This document shows positions 14,039 through 19,357 of a stretch of 20,180 nucleotides of DNA, in pieces. A program made the position numbers and the translations under genes. Source of the DNA: a virus. Position 1 is the stretch's first letter, and the number at the start of each line of letters is the position of its first letter. Location: positions 1-20,180 of the IMG/VR virus record IMGVR_UViG_3300042673_000621. One strand, 5' to 3'. Under the pieces are notes generated by a model, which saw nothing but the letters and a program-made list of their open reading frames with translations, searched no databases and was not told where the DNA came from.

Positions 14039-15125
14039 TGAACAGTATAACTTAGGTGAACAAACTAACTACTTGTCTAGAAAACTGTTTCTAGACGGAA
14101 CAGTTACAATTCAAAGATTTGAAGAAGTACGCTATCCACGTATTCAAAAGTTTGAAGCAACTGCTAGAGGGTTCTTTTGGACTCCAGAAGAGATTTCATT
14201 AAGTAAAGATGCTAACGATTTTAAAGATGCTAGTGATGCAGTTAAACACATATTCACTAGTAACTTACTAAGACAAACTGCATTAGATAGTTTGCAAGGC
14301 CGCGGTCCTACCCAAGTGTTCACACCTGTAGTAAGTGTACCCGAAGCAGAACTACTAATGCTTAATTGGGGGTTTTACGAATCAAATATTCATAGTCGTA
14401 GTTATAGCCATATTATTCGTAATATCTATAATATTCCAAAAGAGATATTTAACACCATACATGATACTAAAGAAATTGTTGACATGGCAAGCAGTGTTGG
14501 CAAATACTACAATAAATTGCATAAACTTAACTGTCAAAAAGAACTTGGTATTGAAATTCTTGAAAGAGATCACATTAAAGCTATTTGGCTTGCACTACAC
14601 GCAAGTTATGCATTAGAAGCATTCCGCTTTATGGTATCATTTGCTACTAGTTTAGCAATGGTCGAAAACAGGCTGTTTATTGGTAATGGTAACATCATTG
14701 CGCTTATATTACAAGATGAGTTATTACACAAAGAGTGGACTGCGTATATGATTAATCAAGTAATAAAAGATGATCCGCGTTTTACCGAAATTAAAGCAGA
14801 GTGTGACGAAATCGTGTATAATATGTACTTAGATGTGATCCGCGAAGAAAAAGAATGGGCAGATTACCTATTTTTAAAAGGTCCAGTGATTGGCCTTAAT
14901 GCTAACATCTTAAAAGAATTTGTTGACTATACTGCAGTACACGCTTTGAAAGAAGTAGGTATTAAGTATCGTGAACAAGCACCTAAATCAACGCCTATTC
15001 CATGGTTTAACAAACACGCCGATCCAAGTAAAAAGCAAACTGCTTTACAAGAATCTGAAAGTGTAAATTATGTAATTGGCGTTATGAGTGACGAATTAGA
15101 TTATGACGAATTACCAACATTGTAA
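14031..15125 (+). CDS. nrdB: Ribonucleoside-diphosphate reductase class Ia, beta subunit
   Basis: 364 residues. NrdB holds the di-iron centre and stable tyrosyl radical for NrdA. Visible ligands: Asp86 (ALDSLQG), Glu117 and His121 (FYESNIHSRSY), Glu196 (ALEAFRF), Glu230 and His233 (DELLH). The radical Tyr is Tyr125. The C-terminal tail DELDYDELPTL is the acidic, Tyr-containing peptide that docks on NrdA. Compared with E. coli NrdB, the spacing from the first Asp to Glu117 is identical, but one extra residue lies between Glu117 and His121 (E-S-N-I-H against E-T-I-H). The gene overlaps the preceding small gene. It is not adjacent to nrdA because sod, HNH and two small genes lie between them. 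Confidence 0.96.
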   Translation: MSDEQYNLGEQTNYLSRKLFLDGTVTIQRFEEVRYPRIQKFEATARGFFWTPEEISLSKDANDFKDASDAVKHIFTSNLLRQTALDSLQGRGPTQVFTPVVSVPEAELLMLNWGFYESNIHSRSYSHIIRNIYNIPKEIFNTIHDTKEIVDMASSVGKYYNKLHKLNCQKELGIEILERDHIKAIWLALHASYALEAFRFMVSFATSLAMVENRLFIGNGNIIALILQDELLHKEWTAYMINQVIKDDPRFTEIKAECDEIVYNMYLDVIREEKEWADYLFLKGPVIGLNANILKEFVDYTAVHALKEVGIKYREQAPKSTPIPWFNKHADPSKKQTALQESESVNYVIGVMSDELDYDELPTL

Positions 15126-15288
15126 CGACATTTGTGCATGCATGGGACCGCAGGGCGATGATCCTGTATGTCCATGCGAAATGCTTAGAGAAGGAAAACA
15201 ACCATCATATGGATTATGGACTAAGACAGACGTAGAGGCTATGAACAATGCGGTCGGACAGATATTTAAAAAAATCTCGCAAGGGTAA
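15103..15288 (+). CDS. Small Cys-rich, probably metal-binding protein, 61 aa
   Basis: The N-terminal half has a cysteine cluster, CNDICAC then PVCPCE (C-x3-C-x-C-x9-C-x-C, residues 7-24), likely to bind zinc or another metal. The C-terminal half is a plain helix. The start at 15103 overlaps nrdB by 23 nt and keeps the first three cysteines; the alternative ATG at 15142 would lose them. Function unknown. Proximity to nrdB and glutaredoxin suggests a redox or thiol role but does not prove it. Confidence 0.55.
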   Translation: MTNYQHCNDICACMGPQGDDPVCPCEMLREGKQPSYGLWTKTDVEAMNNAVGQIFKKISQG

Positions 15289-15409
15289 CGGCGCTGCAGG
15301 AAATGCAAATCAAGCAATAGCACTAAATTCACCAGCGAGAGTAAAAGCAATGATGGCCAATATAGCAAAAATAGATTGGTCAAAACCGTACAAGGATTTT
15401 ATAAAATGA
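15248..15409 (+). CDS. Small basic protein, 53 aa (overlapping gene)
   Basis: An ORF from ATG 15248 to TGA 15409 fills the otherwise unexplained gap before glutaredoxin. It begins MRSDRYLKKSRKGNG, continues NQAIALNSPARVKAM and ends KIDWSKPYKDFIK. It overlaps the Cys-rich gene by 41 nt in another frame, and its stop overlaps the glutaredoxin start as ATGA, the coupling used elsewhere in this operon. The highly basic N-terminus and compositional balance look coding. No family was recognised. Confidence 0.55.
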   Translation: MRSDRYLKKSRKGNGAAGNANQAIALNSPARVKAMMANIAKIDWSKPYKDFIK

Positions 15410-15648
15410 CAGCAATTATATGGTCAAAAGACCAATGTCCGTACTGTGTGCAAGCTAAGAGCTTGTTGCAAATGAAAAACATCAACTTTGAAGAACGAAA
15501 CATTTCAAATGGTGGATGGACTAAAGAACAACTATTAGAAGAAGTACCAACAGCACGAACATTACCGCAGATTAAAATTGATGACAATTACATCGGTGGT
15601 TTTTCAGAATTACAACAATACTTAAAGGCAAATTATGATTATAGATAA
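15406..15648 (+). CDS. grx: Glutaredoxin, 80 aa
   Basis: A dithiol glutaredoxin, able to reduce the NrdA thiol pair. The active site is Cys11-Pro-Tyr-Cys14 in SKDQCPYCVQAK. The cis-Pro loop is TLPQIKI (about 53-59), and the GGF motif of the glutathione site is at about 64-66. A frame open from 15376 gives an upstream start, but ATG 15406 yields a normal N-terminus (MTAIIWSKDQCPYC) and an ATGA overlap with the small gene before it. It has 80 residues, usual for the family. It overlaps the next gene by 14 nt. Together with NrdA and NrdB it completes a phage dNTP-synthesis set. Confidence 0.95.
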   Translation: MTAIIWSKDQCPYCVQAKSLLQMKNINFEERNISNGGWTKEQLLEEVPTARTLPQIKIDDNYIGGFSELQQYLKANYDYR

Positions 15649-15922
15649 AGGCGTATCACCAGGTGAAGTAGTTACAATTAAACTTACTTCAGGCGAAGAA
15701 CTAATTGCATCATTAGTTGAAGAAACTGACAAATACATTAAAGTTTCAAAACCACGTGTATTAGCAGCTGCACAAGGTGGAATTGGAATGGCACCTTATT
15801 TGTTTACTGTTGATCAAGACAAAACAATTAAAATCGCTGCTGCTACAGTAGTAGTATTAGAAGCAACTGAAAGAGAATCAGCAAAATCATACACCGAAGC
15901 AACTACTAGCCTTATTTTATAG
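15635..15922 (+). CDS. Conserved phage protein, Sm-like fold suspected, 95 aa
   Basis: 95 residues. The N-terminal part, VVTIKLTSGEELIASLVEETDKYIKV, has the strand-turn-strand pattern with a central (S/D)G of Sm-like beta barrels, followed by KPRVLAAAQGGIGMAPYLFTV. I recall similar short proteins in marine T4-like phages near this locus, without a known function. A role in RNA binding or assembly would be speculation. It overlaps the glutaredoxin gene. Confidence 0.6.
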   Translation: MIIDKGVSPGEVVTIKLTSGEELIASLVEETDKYIKVSKPRVLAAAQGGIGMAPYLFTVDQDKTIKIAAATVVVLEATERESAKSYTEATTSLIL

Positions 15923-15923
15923 C

Positions 15924-15930
15924 ATAAATA
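15924..15930 (+). promoter_or_regulatory. T4-type late promoter motif ATAAATA
   Basis: Exact heptamer only 4 nt before the ATG at 15935. RNA starting 6 nt after the motif would begin at or just inside the start codon, so the message would be leaderless or the true start lies elsewhere. Confidence 0.4.
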
Positions 15931-15934
15931 CGAT

Positions 15935-16474
15935 ATGGGCATTTCAACTACTAATTTTGGCATTATACACGAAAATGAAAGATTTTCAAAATCTGCAACA
16001 TGCGGCGTACATGAAGTTATTAATTCAGTAACTTCTTCATTTCCACATGTCGGAGTTAGTGTTTCATTTTCAACTAGAGTAGTTACTATATCCGGTAGAT
16101 ACCAAAATATGTACAGTCCAGCAACTTGGAAATACATACCAGTTGATTCTGTTGATGTAGTTACAATCTCTAATTTTGATCTTATGCCTAGTAAAATTGG
16201 TACAGTAGTTGAAGGGGAGAAAGAAGCTGGTAGTATTGTGTTGGTTACTTATATTGTTAATACAACTGAAACTATTAAAACATATACTACCGAAACTGGT
16301 TACAATAGTGTAACAGATCCGGAGACTGGTGAAGTTACACAAGTGCCTTACACATATCAGCAAGAGCATATTAATCAGACTGATTATTCATACACAATAA
16401 CACAAAAAGTAAGTAATGTATGGGACGATTTTGCTAACCAACTTACATTAGCAGTTTCGAGGAGTGAATATTAA
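15935..16474 (+). CDS. Hypothetical protein, probably virion-associated, 179 aa
   Basis: 179 residues, mainly beta-type sequence with many Thr, Val and Ser. It has a central GTVVEGEKEAGSIVLVTYIV region and a Thr/Tyr-rich part (ETIKTYTTETGYNS, then PYTYQQEHINQ). Not recognised. The stop overlaps the PAAR start (TAATG), so the two are made together. Genes next to PAAR often encode the spike or its adaptor, hence a baseplate/tail role is plausible. ATG 15935 has no ribosome binding site. Confidence 0.55.
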   Translation: MGISTTNFGIIHENERFSKSATCGVHEVINSVTSSFPHVGVSVSFSTRVVTISGRYQNMYSPATWKYIPVDSVDVVTISNFDLMPSKIGTVVEGEKEAGSIVLVTYIVNTTETIKTYTTETGYNSVTDPETGEVTQVPYTYQQEHINQTDYSYTITQKVSNVWDDFANQLTLAVSRSEY

Positions 16475-16761
16475 TGCCAGCAGTAACAAGGTTAGGTGAT
16501 AAATGTTCAGGTCACGGTAGTTGGCCTGCAAGGGTAAGTGATAGTGCAAGTGGCGATGTATTTGTAAACGGCATTGCAGTACACCGTGAAGGCGATCACT
16601 GGGTTACCCATTGTAATGCAGAACCAACATGTCATGATTCAACATTAGCATCAGGTAGCAGTAAAGTGTTTATAAATGGTAAACAATGCGGACGAGTAGG
16701 TGATCCAGTAGCATGTGGATCTAAAGTTGCAGTTGGTAGTGGTAACGTATTTGCAGGTTAA
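16474..16761 (+). CDS. PAAR-type tail spike tip protein, 95 aa
   Basis: 95 residues of the PAAR repeat family, which form the sharp cone capping the membrane-piercing spike of contractile tails (T4 gp5.4 and type VI secretion). Seen here: start MPAVTRLGDKCSGHG, repeated G-D/V-F-V/I-N-G turns (SGDVFVNGIAVHREGDH; SSKVFINGKQCGRVGD), and metal-type His and Cys residues (CSGHG, HCNAEPTCHD). A GAGGAG-type ribosome site lies inside the end of the previous gene. No toxin extension is present, so it is a plain tip. Confidence 0.9.
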   Translation: MPAVTRLGDKCSGHGSWPARVSDSASGDVFVNGIAVHREGDHWVTHCNAEPTCHDSTLASGSSKVFINGKQCGRVGDPVACGSKVAVGSGNVFAG

Positions 16762-16778
16762 AAAAGGAGGTAATAGAT

Positions 16779-16853
16779 ATGAAATGGGAAACACCAACAT
16801 ATGTTGATTTACGTTTTGGCTTTGAAGTCACTATGTATATTTACAATCGTTAA
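16779..16853 (+). CDS. pqqA: PqqA, precursor peptide of pyrroloquinoline quinone
   Basis: A 24-residue peptide, MKWETPTYVDLRFG then FEVTMYIYNR. It matches bacterial PqqA closely: an N-terminal K-W/W-K-x-P, D-L-R-(I/L/F)-G-(F/L), the crosslink motif Glu16-Val-Thr-Met-Tyr20 and a C-terminal N-R. In hosts, PqqE with PqqD joins this Glu to this Tyr, and later steps build PQQ, the cofactor of periplasmic alcohol and glucose dehydrogenases. It has a very strong AAAGGAGGT ribosome site 8-14 nt upstream and a terminator just downstream. No pqqB-E gene lies in the window, so host enzymes would be needed. Recognition rests on residue-by-residue recall of Klebsiella, Pseudomonas and Acinetobacter PqqA. 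Confidence 0.88.
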   Translation: MKWETPTYVDLRFGFEVTMYIYNR

Positions 16854-16854
16854 A

Positions 16855-16879
16855 AAAAGGGCTAATTAGCCCTTTTCTT
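16855..16879 (+). terminator. Bidirectional Rho-independent terminator
   Basis: A perfect palindrome AAAAGGGCTAA/TTAGCCCTTTT (16855-16876). It gives a GC stem followed by T on the + strand and by seven T on the minus strand. It lies between pqqA and the convergent minus-strand gene, so it can end both transcripts. Confidence 0.88.
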
Positions 16880-16890
16880 ATGAGTACTTA

Positions 16891-17763
16891 TTAGTACATT
16901 GATTCCATTTGAATATTACGTTTATGAAGTTCTTGGGACATTGCCATTAGTTTATTATCACTTCGTGCAATTACCGTTCTAATTTCATGTGCAGTTTTTG
17001 AATCAAGTTGCGATAATGCATGATTGATAAGTACATCCACTTGTGACATATTTTGTGCATGTGTATCATGTTTTACAGGTTTCTTAGTACTTTTAACAAT
17101 GTCACTATTAGATTTCCAGGCATCTTTATTTGGATTAGTCTTATTAGAAATATAAGCATCACCTTTCTTTTTAAATTTGATAGAACTTGTTGGAGCAGCT
17201 TGTACAGTTGAATATAGTTTATCCCATGATTTTATACTGTTAGCTAATGATTTTCCTAATTCAAATACTCGTTTGTTATTTGCTATTCTTCCAATATTAA
17301 ATAAAACTTCTGGAAGTTTAGAAACAATTTCGCCCATTAATTTAGATGATGCAGTATCTGGTCCGCCGGTTTTTGGATCCATCAGTACTGGCAAGTGTGC
17401 TAGCTCTTTCAAAAATGGCACATTGCGAAATGCACCCATTTCTGCTAGTTGTGATAACCCATTTTTTAATCCATCTCTTGCTACTTCTTGGCCAAAATGA
17501 GATCGTGCAGATACTGACATGTATTTGTCTTTAAACCACATGCTTTGCGGTCTAGCAATTTCACTTCTAAATGCTGCATGGTAGTTTTTTACCAATCCGC
17601 GTTCTACTTCATCAGCATCATCACTAACTGTTAATTTTTCTTTATATTTGTTGTAAATATGCGGTAATTCTACCAAAAATATTTTTTCAAGCTCTGCAGC
17701 ATTCCAACGTATTTGTTCAATAACGTCTTCGGCTTTAGCCTCCATTAATTCTTGTATTCTCAT
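16891..17763 (-). CDS. Hypothetical protein, 290 aa, only minus-strand gene
   Basis: 290 residues, predicted mostly helical with a basic Lys/Ser/Asn-rich stretch at about 195-235 (SIKFKKKGDAYISNKTNPNK). No family was recognised and no catalytic motif is obvious. It starts MRIQELMEA, one of the series of similar N-termini here, with an L-x-E site. The ATG has an AAGGAT ribosome site. A CTAAATA late-type motif lies 28 nt upstream on its strand (17792-17798). It is convergent with the pqqA unit and divergent from the RlpA unit, which suggests an independently regulated or inserted gene. An internal head protein is a possible but unproven reading. Confidence 0.65.
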   Translation of the reverse strand: MRIQELMEAKAEDVIEQIRWNAAELEKIFLVELPHIYNKYKEKLTVSDDADEVERGLVKNYHAAFRSEIARPQSMWFKDKYMSVSARSHFGQEVARDGLKNGLSQLAEMGAFRNVPFLKELAHLPVLMDPKTGGPDTASSKLMGEIVSKLPEVLFNIGRIANNKRVFELGKSLANSIKSWDKLYSTVQAAPTSSIKFKKKGDAYISNKTNPNKDAWKSNSDIVKSTKKPVKHDTHAQNMSQVDVLINHALSQLDSKTAHEIRTVIARSDNKLMAMSQELHKRNIQMESMY

Positions 17764-17791
17764 GGATAATCCTTTTTATAATAATATAGTG

Positions 17792-17798
17792 TATTTAG
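17792..17798 (-). promoter_or_regulatory. Late promoter variant CTAAATA for the minus-strand gene
   Basis: On the minus strand CTAAATA precedes the ATG at 17763 by 28 nt. It is one base away from the ATAAATA sites on the + strand. Confidence 0.35.
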
Positions 17799-17808
17799 TA
17801 GTTTTTAC

Positions 17809-17836
17809 TTGACTTTTAACAATATTACTGTATAAT
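17809..17836 (+). promoter_or_regulatory. Sigma70-type promoter of the structured-RNA/RlpA unit
   Basis: TTGACT (17809-17814), 16-nt spacer, TATAAT (17831-17836). The expected RNA start near 17843 is exactly the base of a long hairpin (17843-17904). It implies transcription by unmodified host polymerase. Confidence 0.7.
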
Positions 17837-17842
17837 GTGTTA

Positions 17843-18110
17843 ATAGTACACGTTATCTATGCAAAAATCCACATTTTAAACGGAATTTTGCATTTCTGTA
17901 CTATATATTATATGTTTCGAGAGAAACTAAGATAGTTGGATTGGGCAGTTGACAATCCCGCGAGTCTTGGCCAAAGTAGAAACCCGCGAAATTCGGGAAG
18001 CCAGGCTTGCCAAAGGTGCAACATTTGCAGTTTAATGTTGTGGCTGATGGAGAAGACGTCACGAACAAAATGGGTTCGAAGAACCTCGTGCAGTTTACTC
18101 CCTTAATGTA
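17843..18110 (+). ncRNA. Candidate structured RNA: 5' leader or stand-alone ncRNA
   Basis: No convincing gene fills 17764-18152. Hand folding of the + strand gives: ATAGTACA/TGTACTAT (17843-17850/17897-17904) enclosing ATGCAAAAATCC/GGAATTTTGCAT with one mismatch; a GAGA-tetraloop hairpin (17914-17927); GGATTG/CAATCC (17938-17958); TTGGC/GCCAA (17967-18013) enclosing CCCG/CGGG; CAACAT/ATGTTG (18019-18040); CACGA/TCGTG enclosing GGTTC/GAACC (18060-18090), inside GGAG/CTCC. GC in 17941-18100 is 79 of 160 by hand count, against about a third in nearby genes, a known sign of structured RNA in AT-rich genomes. It has no poly-T end, so it may be the leader of the RlpA-like gene. I match it to no known riboswitch. 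Confidence 0.55.
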
Positions 18111-18152
18111 ATGTGTAGTTGTTTTAATGCACACCAAGTGAAAGGAGAAAAA

Positions 18153-18659
18153 ATGAAAAATTCACTAATATCAGGGCTCCTTGCCCTCTCAATAATTACC
18201 ACCGTAGCTCCAGTAGATGCAGCTACTAAACATTCGACTGACAATCATTCAATACAACACAGTGTACATAAAAAAACTAAACACCTGCATTATAAGCATA
18301 GACTTAGATCAGCACATACATCTAACGAAATGCAAGGTATAGCTAGTTGGTATGGTTACGAATCTGGACCTAGATATCGACGCAGACCTAAAACTGCAAG
18401 TGGCGAATATTTTAATCCAAAGCAATTAACTGCAGCACATAAGTTTTTACCGTTTGGCACTGTTGTAGAAGTAACTAATTTAGCTAATAACCAAACAGTG
18501 TTAGTTACTATTAATGATCGTGGACCGTTTGTTAAAGGTAGAGTTATTGACTTATCAAAGGCTGCAGCAAAAGCAATTGGAATAGCTGGGGTACAGAAAG
18601 TATCATTAGCGGTCAAGTCCTTCTCTGATAAATACAAGGCAAAACTAATTACCACATAG
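18153..18659 (+). CDS. RlpA-like exported peptidoglycan enzyme, 168 aa
   Basis: Starts at ATG 18153 behind AAAGGAG; an earlier in-frame ATG at 18111 lies in the leader and would spoil the signal peptide. Residues 1-24 ([20 protein letters not shown], then VDAA) form a Sec signal peptide. A His/Lys-rich linker follows to about 60, then a double-psi beta-barrel (61-155): [19 protein letters not shown] and [16 protein letters not shown]. The His96 and Asp122 pair has the same spacing as the catalytic His/Asp of Pseudomonas RlpA, a lytic transglycosylase acting on peptide-free glycan. It has no SPOR domain or lipobox. It may weaken the host wall for lysis or act in the periplasm early on, given its sigma70-type promoter. 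Confidence 0.85.
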   Translation: MKNSLISGLLALSIITTVAPVDAATKHSTDNHSIQHSVHKKTKHLHYKHRLRSAHTSNEMQGIASWYGYESGPRYRRRPKTASGEYFNPKQLTAAHKFLPFGTVVEVTNLANNQTVLVTINDRGPFVKGRVIDLSKAAAKAIGIAGVQKVSLAVKSFSDKYKAKLITT

Positions 18660-18667
18660 AAGGTCAC

Positions 18668-19078
18668 ATGAATCCATTAGGAAAAATTACGGTTATTACA
18701 CCTCCGGATAAGTTTTTTAATTTAGATGTTGGTTATTTGTTAGTAAAACCATCAACGCATGTACTAGAACAGTTTCATGCTATTATTGGTGAAAGCGATG
18801 AAGATATTAATATCTTCATTTATGATACCGATGAAGCAGACATTGATTGGTTACTAAGTGTTACACATCAAGTAGCAGTAGTAATTATTGATGTTGATAA
18901 TTGTGATCCGATTACTAAATCATTTGTCACATTTATGCTTACACACCCTAATGCATACTATATAACTAACGACGAACTAACACCTTACAATTTAATCTCT
19001 AAAAATAGAATATTTGATTTAGATTGGATTGTAGAACAACTTAACAATGAGGAAGATGATGATAACAATGCAGAATAG
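18668..19078 (+). CDS. Conserved hypothetical phage protein, 136 aa
   Basis: 136 residues with an alternating beta/alpha pattern: KITVITPPDKFFNLDVGYLL, INIFIYDTDEADIDWLL, VAVVIIDVDNCD, AYYITND. It looks like a small Rossmann- or receiver-like fold, and ends in an acidic EEDDDNNAE tail. I have an impression of related proteins in T4-like marine phages with no assigned function. It starts 8 nt after the RlpA-like stop and overlaps the bS21 gene, so it is likely in the same operon. Confidence 0.6.
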   Translation: MNPLGKITVITPPDKFFNLDVGYLLVKPSTHVLEQFHAIIGESDEDINIFIYDTDEADIDWLLSVTHQVAVVIIDVDNCDPITKSFVTFMLTHPNAYYITNDELTPYNLISKNRIFDLDWIVEQLNNEEDDDNNAE

Positions 19079-19304
19079 AGTCAAAGTAACAATGCGCGAA
19101 AATGAAAACATTACACAATCGTTAAGACGATTTAAGCGCAAGGTTGAAGATTCTGGAAAATTAGAAACACTACGTAAAAAAGAGTTTTACGAAAAACCAA
19201 CTACTGCTAGAAAACGTGAAGCAGGCGCTGCAAAAGCACGTTACCGTAAGAAACTTCAAAAAGAAGCAAATGCAGTAACTGCAAATCGCAAACGTTTGTA
19301 CTAA
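19059..19304 (+). CDS. rpsU: Phage-encoded ribosomal protein bS21
   Basis: Clear bS21 homologue: VKVTMRENENITQSLRRFKRK, then REFYEK-type KKEFYEKPTTARKRE, AAKARYRKKL and a C-terminal KRLY. bS21 sits on the 30S subunit near the anti-Shine-Dalgarno end of 16S rRNA and affects initiation. A phage copy can join host ribosomes and favour phage messages. In-frame ATGs occur at 19047, 19056, 19059 and 19068. I choose 19059 because it lies 5 nt after GAGGA, but 19068 gives the most family-like start. It overlaps the preceding gene. bS21 genes are already known from marine phages, so this is a recognised auxiliary gene. Confidence 0.9.
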   Translation: MITMQNRVKVTMRENENITQSLRRFKRKVEDSGKLETLRKKEFYEKPTTARKREAGAAKARYRKKLQKEANAVTANRKRLY

Positions 19305-19314
19305 GTCAATTCGT

Positions 19315-19356
19315 ATTGATCCTCATTTTACGATAAATATTAGAATGAGGATCAAT
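19315..19356 (+). promoter_or_regulatory. Inverted repeat sequestering a ribosome site, late promoter in its loop
   Basis: ATTGATCCTCATT (19315-19327) and AATGAGGATCAAT (19344-19356) form a perfect 13-bp stem with a 16-nt loop. The right arm contains the GAGGA ribosome site of the gene at 19358, and the loop contains ATAAATA (19333-19339). RNA reading in from upstream folds and hides the ribosome site. RNA begun at the late promoter, near 19345, lacks the left arm. Confidence 0.8.
19333..19339 (+). promoter_or_regulatory. T4-type late promoter motif ATAAATA
   Basis: Exact heptamer within the hairpin loop upstream of the tail gene at 19358; predicted start at about 19345. Confidence 0.6.
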
Positions 19357-19357
19357 T

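Noticed and set aside
17861-17876. Short peptide from ATG 17859 (MQKSTF) as a leader-peptide attenuator.
   Set aside because: No ribosome site, only six codons and no codon run typical of attenuation. The bases are better explained by the 5' hairpin.
17938-18013. Cobalamin riboswitch, because AAGCCAGG...TTGCC and CCCGCGA resemble its conserved boxes.
   Set aside because: The B12 box is incomplete, the GGTG and GCCACTG elements are missing and the order of elements is wrong.
18060-18090. tRNA or tmRNA T-arm, from GGTTCGAAG.
   Set aside because: The bases pair as GGTTC/GAACC with a 3-base loop. No acceptor or anticodon stem and no CCA end can be built around it.
17940-18110. Possible protein read through a +1 frameshift: one frame gives LAKVETREIREARLAKGATFAV, the next gives [20 protein letters not shown] after the stop at 18033.
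   Set aside because: Both stretches look protein-like, but there is no ATG/GTG start or ribosome site, codon use is unlike the window, and the same bases form many consistent stems. A decayed gene fragment is still possible, but structured RNA is the better reading.
17901-18137. Minus-strand 78-codon ORF across the structured region.
   Set aside because: No ribosome site, Cys-rich composition without a metal-site pattern, and opposite to a clear + strand promoter and folded RNA.
18111-18152. Upstream ATG at 18111 for the RlpA-like protein.
   Set aside because: It adds a Cys-containing hydrophilic stretch before a textbook signal peptide and has no ribosome site. ATG 18153 has AAAGGAG.
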